Positions 27,043-33,696 of a stretch of 64,000 bases of DNA are shown here, in pieces. The stretch spans positions 186,001 through 250,000 of the forward strand of contig NZ_BOMV01000039.1 of the NCBI RefSeq assembly GCF_016862375.1, written 5' to 3'. Under the pieces are notes generated by a model, which saw nothing but the letters and a program-made list of their open reading frames with translations, had not been told where the DNA came from and searched no databases. The position numbers and the translations under genes are program-made. This DNA comes from Paractinoplanes rishiriensis. Its GTDB lineage: Bacteria; Actinomycetota; Actinomycetes; Mycobacteriales; Micromonosporaceae. The first letter of the stretch is position 1, and each line of letters begins with the position of its first letter.

Positions 27043-27080
27043 CGGACGGCGAAGACCCGAACACGGGTCTTCGCCGTCCG
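27043..27080 (-). terminator. intrinsic terminator of rplJ-rplL
   Basis: A perfect 17-bp stem with a 4-nt loop is followed on the minus strand by TATTTTTG. Left and right arms are 27043-27059 and 27064-27080. It begins 24 bp after the rplL stop. This is the clearest rho-independent terminator in the window. Confidence 0.93.
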
Positions 27081-27104
27081 CAAGAGAAGCTGTCGAGCGT
27101 TAGA

Positions 27105-27497
27105 TCACTTGAGGGTGACCTTCGCGCCCTCGCCCTCGAGCTTGGCCTTGGCAGCCTCGGCCTTCTCCTTGTTGACGCCCTCGAGGATCGCCTTGGGGGC
27201 GGCCTCGACGGCGTCCTTGGCCTCCTTGAGGCCCAGGCCGGTCAGCTCACGCACGACCTTGATGACCTGGATCTTCTTGCCGCCGTCGCCCTCGAGGACG
27301 ACGTCGAAGGAGTCCTGCTCGACGGGGGCCTCGGCGGCCGGGCCGGCCGGGCCGGCGGCCGCGACGGCAACCGGGGCAGCCGCGGTGACCTCGAAGGTCT
27401 CCTCGAACTGCTTCACGAACTCGGACAGCTCGATCAGCGTCATCTCCTTGAACGCGTCGAGCAGCTCGTCGGTGCTGAGCTTCGCCATATCTGGCAA
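27105..27497 (-). CDS. rplL: 50S ribosomal protein L7/L12
   Basis: Acidic stalk protein that recruits translational GTPases. The product is 130 aa. The N-terminal dimerisation helix (LSTDELLDAFKEMTLIELSE) is followed by an Ala/Gly/Pro hinge (about residues 45-62) and the C-terminal factor-binding domain (EKDSFDVVLEG-like, KKIQVIKVVRELTGLGLKEA). It lies 45 bp after rplJ and is followed by a strong terminator. Confidence 0.98.
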   Translation of the reverse strand: MPDMAKLSTDELLDAFKEMTLIELSEFVKQFEETFEVTAAAPVAVAAAGPAGPAAEAPVEQDSFDVVLEGDGGKKIQVIKVVRELTGLGLKEAKDAVEAAPKAILEGVNKEKAEAAKAKLEGEGAKVTLK

Positions 27498-27542
27498 CCT
27501 TTCCTAGCTTTTGTGCTGAATGTCGTTTTGGTTCCGCGCGGC

Positions 27543-28091
27543 TCAGGCGGCCTCGGCGGAACCGTCCTTCTCGCGCTTCTCCTGCAGGGCGGCCGCGAGG
27601 CGCGCCACCTGCGACAGCGGGGCCTGGAACAGGCCGGCCGCCTTGGTCAGGTTGCCCTTCATGGCGCCGGCCAGCTTGGCCAGCAGAACCTCACGAGACT
27701 CGAGGTCGGCGAGCTTGTTGACCTCGTCAGCCGTGATCGCGCGACCCTCGAAGACACCGCCCTTGATCTTCAGGACGGGGTTGGTCTTGGCGAAGGCCCG
27801 CAGAGCCTTGGCCGCCTCGACCGGGTCGCCGGAAACGAAGGCGAGCGCGGTAGGACCGGTGAACAGCTCGTCGAGGCCTTCGATGCCCGCGTCGGTGGCC
27901 GCCCGCTTCGCGAGCGTGTTCTTCGACACGGAGTACTTGGTCTCCCTGCCGAGCGAACGGCGCAGCTCGGTGAGCTGCTTGACCGTGAGGCCGCGGTACT
28001 CCGTCAACACGGTGGCCGGCGAGTTACGGAAGTTGTCCGTGAGCTCGGCAACGGCGCTGGCCTTGTCGGCCCGGACCGGCTTGTCCGCCAT
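27543..28091 (-). CDS. rplJ: 50S ribosomal protein L10
   Basis: Base of the ribosomal stalk, binding L7/L12 dimers and 23S rRNA near the normal site of L11. The product is 182 aa, opening MADKPVRADKASAVAELTDN, with the conserved YRGLTVKQLTELRRSLG. It usually autoregulates by binding its own leader RNA; here a hairpin at 28148-28173 lies in the leader. A promoter is at 28324-28352. Confidence 0.97.
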   Translation of the reverse strand: MADKPVRADKASAVAELTDNFRNSPATVLTEYRGLTVKQLTELRRSLGRETKYSVSKNTLAKRAATDAGIEGLDELFTGPTALAFVSGDPVEAAKALRAFAKTNPVLKIKGGVFEGRAITADEVNKLADLESREVLLAKLAGAMKGNLTKAAGLFQAPLSQVARLAAALQEKREKDGSAEAA

Positions 28092-28147
28092 GTCCCTCCT
28101 CTCTCAGTGCTGATGCCACTGGCCGAGAAGGAACCGGAAATGAGAAA

Positions 28148-28173
28148 CGCCCCGGCGCAGGGCGCACGGGGCG
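28148..28173 (-). promoter_or_regulatory. rplJ leader hairpin (candidate L10-binding/attenuator element)
   Basis: In the transcript, CGCCCCG and CGGGGCG pair around a 12-nt loop and are followed directly by TTTCTCATTTCC, so the element looks like a weak intrinsic terminator inside the rplJ leader. It lies 57 nt upstream of the rplJ start. L10-leader RNAs that bind L10(L12)4 are known upstream of rplJ in many bacteria. Equating this element with that family is inference. Confidence 0.55.
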
Positions 28174-28323
28174 AGGCAGGACTCGACGCATGCCGAGGCC
28201 GATCGCGAACCGTCCTCCCCTGCGCGGGTCGCCCGCATCCTGCGGGACCTTCGGCCGCGGCGTCCGATCTGGCGAACGGTTGCTGCGGCGACCAGCGGTC
28301 TATGGGTGGAACTCCGAGAAGAA

Positions 28324-28352
28324 AGAGTACGCGCTGGGTCCGCAACCGCCAA
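28324..28352 (-). promoter_or_regulatory. promoter of rplJ-rplL
   Basis: On the minus strand TTGGCG is followed after 17 bp by TACTCT, a good match to the principal-sigma consensus. The predicted start near 28317 gives a leader of about 225 nt that includes the hairpin at 28148-28173. The 353-bp gap between the ABC permease gene and rplJ holds no other feature that could be identified. Confidence 0.65.
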
Positions 28353-28444
28353 ATCGGGGCCGTTCCGGGGCACACCGGCGGCCGGGTGGGTGGTCACTCC
28401 CCCCGGTCCGCCGCCGGGCTGTCCCGCGGGGCTGGGCAACCCCC

Positions 28445-29128
28445 TCAGGAGCGGGAGCGGCGCAGCCAGCCGTAGCAGGCGAAGGCCGTCGCGCACCAGG
28501 CGACGGCCCAGCCGGTGAGCAGGGCCAGGGTGGCCGCGGCCGGCGGGGTGGACGGGTCGTTCAGCGCCCGCGCGGTGGCCATCACCGGCGGCACCAGCCA
28601 CGGCAGCACCGCCCCCTGGAGGCCGAGCACCACGACCAGGACCGAGGCCACCGCCAGCACGGCCACCCCGGTGCGGACCTGGCCGGTCACCGCCCGGCTG
28701 GCCAGCGCGCCGACCGCGATCGCCGGCGGCACCGCCAGCAGGTGGGCCAGCACGCCCAGGGCCACCCCGGAGGCCACCGGCTCGGTAGTGTCGATGCCGC
28801 GGAAGAGCCACGGCGCGACCATGGCGGCGGCGCAGACCAGCACCGCGACGAGAGCGGCGGCCAGCAGGCCGGCCAGCGCCTCGCGGGCCGGGCCGACCGC
28901 GAGCCGGGCCAGCCGGCGCTGCACGTCGGGCTCGGTGTCCAGCAGCAGCTTGGTGAGCCAGGCCAGGACCGGGAACAGGACGGCCGCCGAGTATCCGTAG
29001 GCCACCGCGGCCGCGGACGCTCCGCCGCCGTACAGGATGCCGAGCAGGGCGATCAGGGCGATCAGTGGGGCCAGCGACCGGCCGCCCCGCAGAAACGCGG
29101 CCAGGCGCATCCCGGCGAGCGCGGTCAC
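28445..29128 (-). CDS. ABC transporter permease (ABC-2-like membrane subunit)
   Basis: Integral membrane protein of 227 aa with about six hydrophobic segments and short basic loops, opening MTALAGMRLAAFLRGGRSLA. Its ATG overlaps the stop of the ATP-binding gene by four bases (ATGA), so the two form one transporter. The size and layout suit a drug- or peptide-type exporter of the ABC-2 class, but no substrate can be inferred. The pair sits between the rplA terminator and the rplJ promoter, splitting the L1 and L10/L12 gene clusters. Confidence 0.7.
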   Translation of the reverse strand: MTALAGMRLAAFLRGGRSLAPLIALIALLGILYGGGASAAAVAYGYSAAVLFPVLAWLTKLLLDTEPDVQRRLARLAVGPAREALAGLLAAALVAVLVCAAAMVAPWLFRGIDTTEPVASGVALGVLAHLLAVPPAIAVGALASRAVTGQVRTGVAVLAVASVLVVVLGLQGAVLPWLVPPVMATARALNDPSTPPAAATLALLTGWAVAWCATAFACYGWLRRSRS

Positions 29129-29895
29129 GGTGCCCCGCTCCCACCGTGGACGTCCTGGTCGCGTACCCCCAAAACGCGGTGACCGGCGGCACGGAGCCGG
29201 ACCACGGCCTGGTCTGCCTCCCGGCGACGGACCGCAACCTCCACGATCACCTCGGCCTCGTCAGGGCCGTCCTGGTCAGGGCCGCCCTCGGCGGCCGACG
29301 CGTGCACCGTCGACTCGGACACCGTCCAGTGCGCCGCGCCCGGCAGGCTGGTGATCTCACCGCGGTGGTCGCTCACCAGCACCGTGCCGCCGGCCGTGGT
29401 GACCTCGTCGACGATCTGCGGTATCAGCGTGCGGGCCACCGAGTCGAGGCCCTCCCAGGGCTCGTCGAGCACCAGCAGGCCGGGCGGTATGAGCAGGGCC
29501 TGGGCGAGACCGACCTTTTGCGCGGTGCCCTTGGAGAGGTCGGCCAGCCTCGTGCCGGTGAACTCGGTGAGCAGCAGGCGCTCGATCCAGGCGTCGGCCG
29601 CGGCCGGATCACGAAGCCCTCGGACCTCGGCCATCCGGTGCAGGTATTGCCGGGTGGTGAACGGCTGGTCGGCGGGGAAGCGCTCGGGCACCCAGCCGAT
29701 CACCGCGGGCCGGTCGTGGATCACGCCGCGCTGCGGCCGGAGCACCCCGGCGGCCAGTTGCAGCAGCGTCGACTTACCGGCCCCGTTGTGGCCCAGCACC
29801 ATGACCGTGTGCCCCGGTTCGGCCACGGCGTCCACCGCGCGCAGCGTCCAGCCGGCTCGCCGCGCGTACCGGAACCACACCTGGTCGAACCGCAC
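29125..29895 (-). CDS. ABC transporter ATP-binding protein
   Basis: Nucleotide-binding subunit of about 256 aa. Walker A GHNGAGKST (about residues 35-43), a signature LSKGTAQKV (canonical LSGGQ altered to LSKGT), Walker B LLVLDEPWEGLD and a switch histidine in DHRG are present. A TTG six codons upstream would overlap the U-tract of the rplA terminator, so the GTG at 29895 (VRFDQVWFRYARRAGW) is preferred. The C-terminal 60 residues are acidic then basic and not part of the ATPase core. It is coupled to the permease at 28445. Confidence 0.85.
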   Translation of the reverse strand: MRFDQVWFRYARRAGWTLRAVDAVAEPGHTVMVLGHNGAGKSTLLQLAAGVLRPQRGVIHDRPAVIGWVPERFPADQPFTTRQYLHRMAEVRGLRDPAAADAWIERLLLTEFTGTRLADLSKGTAQKVGLAQALLIPPGLLVLDEPWEGLDSVARTLIPQIVDEVTTAGGTVLVSDHRGEITSLPGAAHWTVSESTVHASAAEGGPDQDGPDEAEVIVEVAVRRREADQAVVRLRAAGHRVLGVRDQDVHGGSGAP

Positions 29896-29916
29896 GCCGG
29901 AAGCCTGCCACAAAGA

Positions 29917-29944
29917 AAGGCCCCCGGGTGTCCCCGGGGGCCTT
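29917..29944 (-). terminator. intrinsic terminator after rplA
   Basis: A 12-bp perfect stem (AAGGCCCCCGGG with its complement) with a 4-nt loop is followed on the minus strand by a U-rich stretch (TTTCTTTG). It begins 29 bp past the rplA stop and ends the secE-nusG-rplA transcript. It also overlaps the region just upstream of the ABC ATP-binding gene. Confidence 0.92.
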
Positions 29945-29973
29945 CGCGCCTTGCTCGATCGGCTCTGCCTGGA

Positions 29974-30681
29974 TCAGGCTTCGGCCTTGAGGTTCTTGAC
30001 CACGTTGGGGTCGACCGGCACGCCGGGGCCCATGGTGGTGGTGACGGTGACCTTCTTGAGGTACTTGCCCTTGGCGGCGGACGGCTTGGCCCGCAGCACC
30101 TCGTCCAGCACCGCCGCGTAGTTGTCGACCAGCTGGTCCTCGGAGAACGAGGCCTTGCCGATGATCAGGTGCAGGTTGGAGTGCTTGTCCACCCGGAAGG
30201 TGATCTTGCCGCCCTTGATCTCGTTGATCGCCTTGGTCACGTCCATGGTGACCGTGCCGGTCTTCGGGTTCGGCATCAGGCCGCGGGGGCCGAGGATGCG
30301 GGCGATCCGGCCGATCTTGGCCATCTGGTCGGGGGTCGCAATCGCGGCGTCGAACTCGAGCCAGCCACCCTGGATGCGGGCGACGAGCTCGTCGGTGCCC
30401 ACCTCGTCGGCGCCGGCCGCGACGGCCTCCTCGGCCTTGGCGCCCTGGGCGAAGACGATCACGCGGGCCGTCTTGCCCGTGCCGTGCGGCAGGTTGACCG
30501 TGCCGCGGACCATCTGGTCGGCCTTACGCGGGTCGACACCGAGGCGCATGGCGACCTCGACGGTGGCGTCGAACTTGGTGGGGCTGGTCTGCTTCGCGAG
30601 CTTGACGGCCTCGGCGGGCTCGTAGAGCTTGCTGCTGTCGATCAGGTCGGCTGCCTTGCGGTAGCCCTTGCTGCGCTGCAT
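29974..30681 (-). CDS. rplA: 50S ribosomal protein L1
   Basis: L1-stalk protein, 235 aa, and in E. coli the repressor of the L11 operon. The start ATG at 30681 (MQRSKGYRKAADLIDSSKLY) is preceded by AGGAG nine bases upstream. An 18-residue upstream extension in frame lacks similarity and is rejected. The signature KNLKGGKI-like segment and GRIARILGPRGLMPNPKTGT are intact. In other bacteria rplK (L11) lies directly upstream and is cotranscribed. Here only 82 bp separate rplA from nusG and rplK is absent. Confidence 0.97.
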   Translation of the reverse strand: MQRSKGYRKAADLIDSSKLYEPAEAVKLAKQTSPTKFDATVEVAMRLGVDPRKADQMVRGTVNLPHGTGKTARVIVFAQGAKAEEAVAAGADEVGTDELVARIQGGWLEFDAAIATPDQMAKIGRIARILGPRGLMPNPKTGTVTMDVTKAINEIKGGKITFRVDKHSNLHLIIGKASFSEDQLVDNYAAVLDEVLRAKPSAAKGKYLKKVTVTTTMGPGVPVDPNVVKNLKAEA

Positions 30682-30738
30682 TTTCTCGTACTCCTGTGGT
30701 TGATGGCGGGGCTCCTCCTGCGAAGCCCCTCCCACTGA

Positions 30739-30774
30739 CTTGCGGTCAGATCTTGGCTTGCGGTCAGATCTTGG
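30739..30774. repeat. 18-bp tandem duplication across the nusG stop
   Basis: CTTGCGGTCAGATCTTGG is repeated perfectly in tandem at 30739-30756 and 30757-30774. The second copy contains the nusG stop and last codons; the first lies in the nusG-rplA spacer. It marks the point where rplK would normally sit and could be the scar of a deletion or a slipped duplication. Confidence 0.9.
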
Positions 30775-31486
30775 TGACCTGGTTGAAGTTGAGCTCCACC
30801 GGCGTCTCGCGGCCGAAGATGGAGACCAGAACCTTCAACTTCTGCTGGTCGGCATTGATTTCGCTGATCGAGGCCGGCAGCGAGGCGAACGCGCCGTCGG
30901 TGACCGTGACCGAGTCGCCGACCTCGAAGTCGAGGACCTTGATCTCGGGCTTGGCCTTCTTTTCCTCGGCCTCGACGGCCGGGGCGAGCCACTTGAGCAC
31001 CTCGTCCAGCGACAGCGGGGCCGGCCGGTCGACCCGGTCGGTGGCACCCACGAAGCCGGTCACGCCGGGCGTGTTGCGCACACACGAGTACGACTCGGGG
31101 GTGAGGTCCATCCGGACCAGGATGTAGCCCGGGAAGACCTTGTTGTGCACCTGCTGGCGCTTGCCGTTCTTGACCTCGACCTCTTCGCGGGTCGGCACCT
31201 CGACCTGGAAGATGAAATCCTCCATGTCGAGGCTGCTGATCCGGGTCTCGAGGTTGGTCTTGACCTTGTTCTCGTAACCGGCGTAGCTGTGCACCACGTA
31301 CCAGTCGCCGGGGGCGTACCGGAGCTTCTGTCGCAGCTCCTGCACCGGGTCGAAGTCTTCGTCGTCGTCGGGCGCCTCGACGGCGTCCTTCTCCTCGTAC
31401 GCGGCCTCGACCGACTCGTCGGTTTCCGCCGTAGCCACCGACGAGTCGTCGGCTGGCTGTGCGGTCTCGTCGTCGTACTCAGGCAC
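30764..31486 (-). CDS. nusG: transcription termination/antitermination factor NusG
   Basis: Universal RNA polymerase-associated factor of 240 aa, from a GTG start (VPEYDDETAQPADDSSVATA). An acidic N-terminal extension of about 65 residues precedes the NGN domain (GDWYVVHSYAGYENKVKTNL, FPGYILVRMDL). The C-terminal KOW domain contains FEVGDSVTVTDGAFASLPAS. The acidic extension is common in actinobacterial NusG. It lies 54 bp after secE. The reading frame is complete, so the missing rplK does not result from damage to nusG. Confidence 0.97.
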   Translation of the reverse strand: MPEYDDETAQPADDSSVATAETDESVEAAYEEKDAVEAPDDDEDFDPVQELRQKLRYAPGDWYVVHSYAGYENKVKTNLETRISSLDMEDFIFQVEVPTREEVEVKNGKRQQVHNKVFPGYILVRMDLTPESYSCVRNTPGVTGFVGATDRVDRPAPLSLDEVLKWLAPAVEAEEKKAKPEIKVLDFEVGDSVTVTDGAFASLPASISEINADQQKLKVLVSIFGRETPVELNFNQVTKI

Positions 31487-31540
31487 GCTCGCTCACTTCC
31501 AGAAGATCTCGAAAAATCGCCCGGACGGGGCCGGACCTGG

Positions 31541-31912
31541 CTAGCCGCCGAACGCCCACAGCACGCCCTTACCGAAGGCGTAGTCGAGGCCGGCGACGAT
31601 GGCGGTCATCACCGTGACGAACACGATCACGATGGTCGTGTAGGTCAGCAGCTCCTTGCGGGTCGGCCAGATGACCTTACGCAGCTCGCCGACGACCTCA
31701 CGGACGAAACCGCCGATGCGGCCGAACGGACCGCGGCCGGTCTTCCTGGCCTTCGGCTGCTCCTCGGTCCGCTCCCGGACCGCGGTGCCGCCGCCGCGGC
31801 TCACCAGTTCGTCGTCGGAGTCCGCAGATCGCTCGTCGTCGGCGACGGCGTCGTCAAACACCTCGTCGTCGGCCGGGTCGCCGGCGTCACCGGGTCGATT
31901 CCTCTCGGCCAT
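31541..31912 (-). CDS. secE: preprotein translocase subunit SecE
   Basis: Small SecYEG subunit of 123 aa. The chosen ATG at 31912 (MAERNRPGDAGDPADDEVFD) follows AGGGG; a longer frame adds 30 Pro/Gly-rich residues. A long acidic cytosolic head is followed by a basic segment (RKTGRGPFGRIGGFVREVVG), the amphipathic ELRKVIWPTRKEL signature and one transmembrane helix at about residues 90-112. It lies directly downstream of tRNA-Trp and is probably cotranscribed with it. Confidence 0.93.
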   Translation of the reverse strand: MAERNRPGDAGDPADDEVFDDAVADDERSADSDDELVSRGGGTAVRERTEEQPKARKTGRGPFGRIGGFVREVVGELRKVIWPTRKELLTYTTIVIVFVTVMTAIVAGLDYAFGKGVLWAFGG

Positions 31913-32018
31913 GGCGCCCCTACTTCCGTCTTCGGTGGTGGGTACCCCCGTCGATGCTCGACCGGCGCGGGGCTCGTGCGGACCGCTGTCCCGGGCGGGC
32001 ACGTCTGGGAGGATTGCG

Positions 32019-32091
<73 letters not shown>

Positions 32092-32167
32092 GTGCGAGGC
32101 GGGTCGACCCTGATCAACAACTGCTGAACGCAGGCTGGTTCAGGGGGTCACTGCCCCACGGCGGACC

Positions 32168-32197
32168 AGTGTACGGGTTCACACTGGGATAGCCCAA
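32168..32197 (-). promoter_or_regulatory. candidate promoter of tRNA-Trp-secE-nusG
   Basis: On the minus strand TTGGGC, an 18-bp spacer and TACACT lie about 75-105 nt upstream of the tRNA-Trp 5' end. The -10 hexamer overlaps a 7-bp inverted repeat (CCAGTGT/ACACTGG, 32166-32187) just beyond the hadB-like gene. That hairpin could instead end the upstream transcript, so the assignment is moderate. Confidence 0.45.
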
Positions 32198-32203
32198 CCC
32201 GGC

Positions 32204-32608
32204 CTACCGTTTCCGGATGACGGCCTGTGCGAGGGACAGAACTTTCTCGCCCTGACAGGTCGCCGTGAGGGTCAGCCGGGTGCTCCCGTCGGCCGTCACC
32301 TCCTTGACCTTGCCGGTCACGACGACCTCGGTGCCCTCGTCCGTGTCGGGCACCGGAACCGGCCGGGAGAAGCGCACGCTGAACTCCACCACCGCGTCCG
32401 GCGAGCCGGCCCAGGTGGTCACGGCGCGGCCCACCAGCGCCATCGTGAACATGCCGTGTGCGATCACGCCGGGCAGGCCCACGCTGGTGGCGAACCGCTC
32501 ACTCCAGTGGATCGGGTTGAAGTCGCCGGAGGCGCCCGCGTACCGGACCAGATCGGCCCGGGTCACCCGGTAGGTCTGCGGCTCGAAGGTGTCGCTCATC
32601 GGTGTCAC
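32204..32608 (-). CDS. MaoC-family hydratase, HadB-like
   Basis: Hot-dog fold protein of 134 aa with the R-hydratase motif: YAGASGDFNPIHW (catalytic Asp and His) followed by GVIAHGMFTM. In mycobacteria HadB is the catalytic partner of HadA in the 3-hydroxyacyl-ACP dehydratase of fatty-acid synthase II. The GTG start overlaps the stop of the HadA-like gene (GTGA); an ATG three codons in is also possible. The locus order rpmG-hadA-hadB-tRNA-Trp-secE matches mycobacteria except that no hadC is present. Confidence 0.85.
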   Translation of the reverse strand: MTPMSDTFEPQTYRVTRADLVRYAGASGDFNPIHWSERFATSVGLPGVIAHGMFTMALVGRAVTTWAGSPDAVVEFSVRFSRPVPVPDTDEGTEVVVTGKVKEVTADGSTRLTLTATCQGEKVLSLAQAVIRKR

Positions 32609-33048
32609 TCCCCCCGCTGCACGAGCTTGGACCAGGCGGTCAGCACCGGCTCGCCGGCCTCGGTGGTGACCTCGGTGCGGGTGGTCAGGAAGTCGTGCCC
32701 GCCCCGCGAGCTGATCTCCTCGACCGAGTTCACGCAGACCAGAGCGTCGCCGGCCACCACCGGGCGGGTGTAGGCGAATTTCTGGTCGCCGTGCACCACC
32801 CGGCTGTAGTCGAGGCCCAGCTCCGGGTCCTCGATGATCTGCCGGCTCGAGCCCATCGTGACGATGACCGGGAACGTCGGCGGGGCGATCACGTCGGCGT
32901 AGCCGAGCGCACGGGCCGCCTCGGGATCGTGGTACTCCGCCTCGGTGGCGCCGATGGCCCGGGCGAACTCACGGATCTTCTCGCGGCCGACGAGGTACGG
33001 CTCGGTGGCCGGCCAGCTGCGGCCGGCGAATGCTGGGTCCAGGGGCAT
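32605..33048 (-). CDS. MaoC-like dehydratase, HadA-like (UPF0336)
   Basis: Hot-dog fold protein of 147 aa, starting MPLDPAFAGRSWPATEPYLV. The N-terminal FAS1-type dehydratase domain shows GREKIREFARAIG and ALGYADVIAPPTFPVI, matching HadA. It lacks the catalytic His/Asp pair of HadB, and in the mycobacterial enzyme it supplies substrate binding. A TTG three codons upstream is the alternative start. It is coupled to the HadB-like gene, and the two should act as a heterodimer. Confidence 0.85.
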   Translation of the reverse strand: MPLDPAFAGRSWPATEPYLVGREKIREFARAIGATEAEYHDPEAARALGYADVIAPPTFPVIVTMGSSRQIIEDPELGLDYSRVVHGDQKFAYTRPVVAGDALVCVNSVEEISSRGGHDFLTTRTEVTTEAGEPVLTAWSKLVQRGE

Positions 33049-33112
33049 GACCCACAAACTACTCTGCGCCGCCCAGATGCTTCTGGACGGCGCAGCTGAT
33101 GGTGCTCTTAAG

Positions 33113-33280
33113 TCAGCGGGTCTCGCGGTGCAGGGTGTGCTTGCCGTCCCGGGGGCAGAACTTCTTCAGCTCGATGCGGTCCGGGTCGTTACGGCGGTTC
33201 TTCCGGGTGATGTAGTTCCGGTCCTTGCACTCCGTACACGCCAGGGTGATCTTCGGACGGACGTCGGTCGCCTTGGCCAC
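33113..33280 (-). CDS. rpmG: 50S ribosomal protein L33
   Basis: A 55-aa large-subunit protein near the E-site, from a GTG (VAKATDVRPKITLACTECKD). The first half of the zinc ribbon (CTEC) is complete, but the second half reads CPRD where the standard C+ form has CPxC, so one zinc ligand is replaced by Asp. The rest (RNYITRKNRRNDPDRIELKK) is typical. It lies between tRNA-Met and the HadA-like gene, as rpmG2 does in mycobacteria. A TACGCT hexamer on the minus strand upstream could be its -10 box, but the -35 is poor. Confidence 0.95.
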   Translation of the reverse strand: MAKATDVRPKITLACTECKDRNYITRKNRRNDPDRIELKKFCPRDGKHTLHRETR

Positions 33281-33395
33281 GGCGGGGTGCCTTCCTGCTA
33301 ACGGGGTTTCACATGACTTTCACGTGTCGACGAACCAGCGTAGACGCTCGGTTGGCCGAACTGCAAAGTGGGCCCCCATCGGAGCCCATCGCAAG

Positions 33396-33468
33396 TAGCG
33401 GTGGCCGGACTTGAACCGGCGACACAGCGATTATGAGCCGCTTGCTCTGCCATCTGAGCTACACCGCC
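33396..33468 (-). tRNA. trnM: tRNA-Met (CAT anticodon)
   Basis: A 73-nt cloverleaf with acceptor GGCGGTG/CACCGCT (a G-U pair at 1-72), D-stem GCTC/GAGC, anticodon loop CTCATAA and T-loop TTCAAGT; CCA is not encoded. The paired first position excludes the initiator, which has a mismatch there. CAT could also be tRNA-Ile2 read by a lysidine-modified base. The position beside tRNA-Thr and rpmG favours elongator methionine. Confidence 0.92.
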
Positions 33469-33515
33469 GAGCCAGGCTCTAGTCCAGCGCCTGCGGCGGG
33501 GAACGAACCCGGTAG

Positions 33516-33588
33516 AGCCCCCTTACGGAATCGAACCGTAGACCTTCTCCTTACCATGGAGACGCTCTGCCGACTGAGCTAAGGGGGC
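33516..33588 (-). tRNA. trnT: tRNA-Thr (GGT anticodon)
   Basis: A 73-nt cloverleaf: acceptor GCCCCCT/AGGGGGC, D-stem GCTC/GAGC, anticodon stem TCTCC/GGAGA with loop ATGGTAA giving GGT, and T-loop TTCGATT. CCA is not encoded. It is the first gene of a tRNA-Thr, tRNA-Met, rpmG block, 47 bp before tRNA-Met. Confidence 0.97.
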
Positions 33589-33636
33589 GGGCTTACTGCA
33601 AGCCCAGCGCGATCTCTTGCTTGCTGCGCACGGGTA

Positions 33637-33666
33637 AGACTACACGGCCCGCAGCAGGGGGTGAAA
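33637..33666 (-). promoter_or_regulatory. candidate promoter of tRNA-Thr
   Basis: On the minus strand TTTCAC, an 18-bp spacer and TAGTCT lie about 50-80 nt upstream of the tRNA-Thr 5' end. The -10 box fits TANNNT and the -35 box is partial. It also lies just past the end of the GGDEF-EAL gene. Confidence 0.45.
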
Positions 33667-33696
33667 TCGGATCCCCCACTGGCCTGAAACTCCTGG

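Noticed and set aside
30682..30763. A very short or diverged rplK remnant in the nusG-rplA spacer
   Set aside because: Neither strand of the 82 bp encodes anything resembling L11; it contains only the duplication, a small GGGGCT/AGCCCC hairpin and the rplA ribosome-binding site.
32166..32187. Inverted repeat near the HadB-like gene as a terminator
   Set aside because: There is no U-tract, and the right arm contains a TACACT hexamer suitably placed as the tRNA-Trp promoter, so it was listed as a promoter candidate instead.
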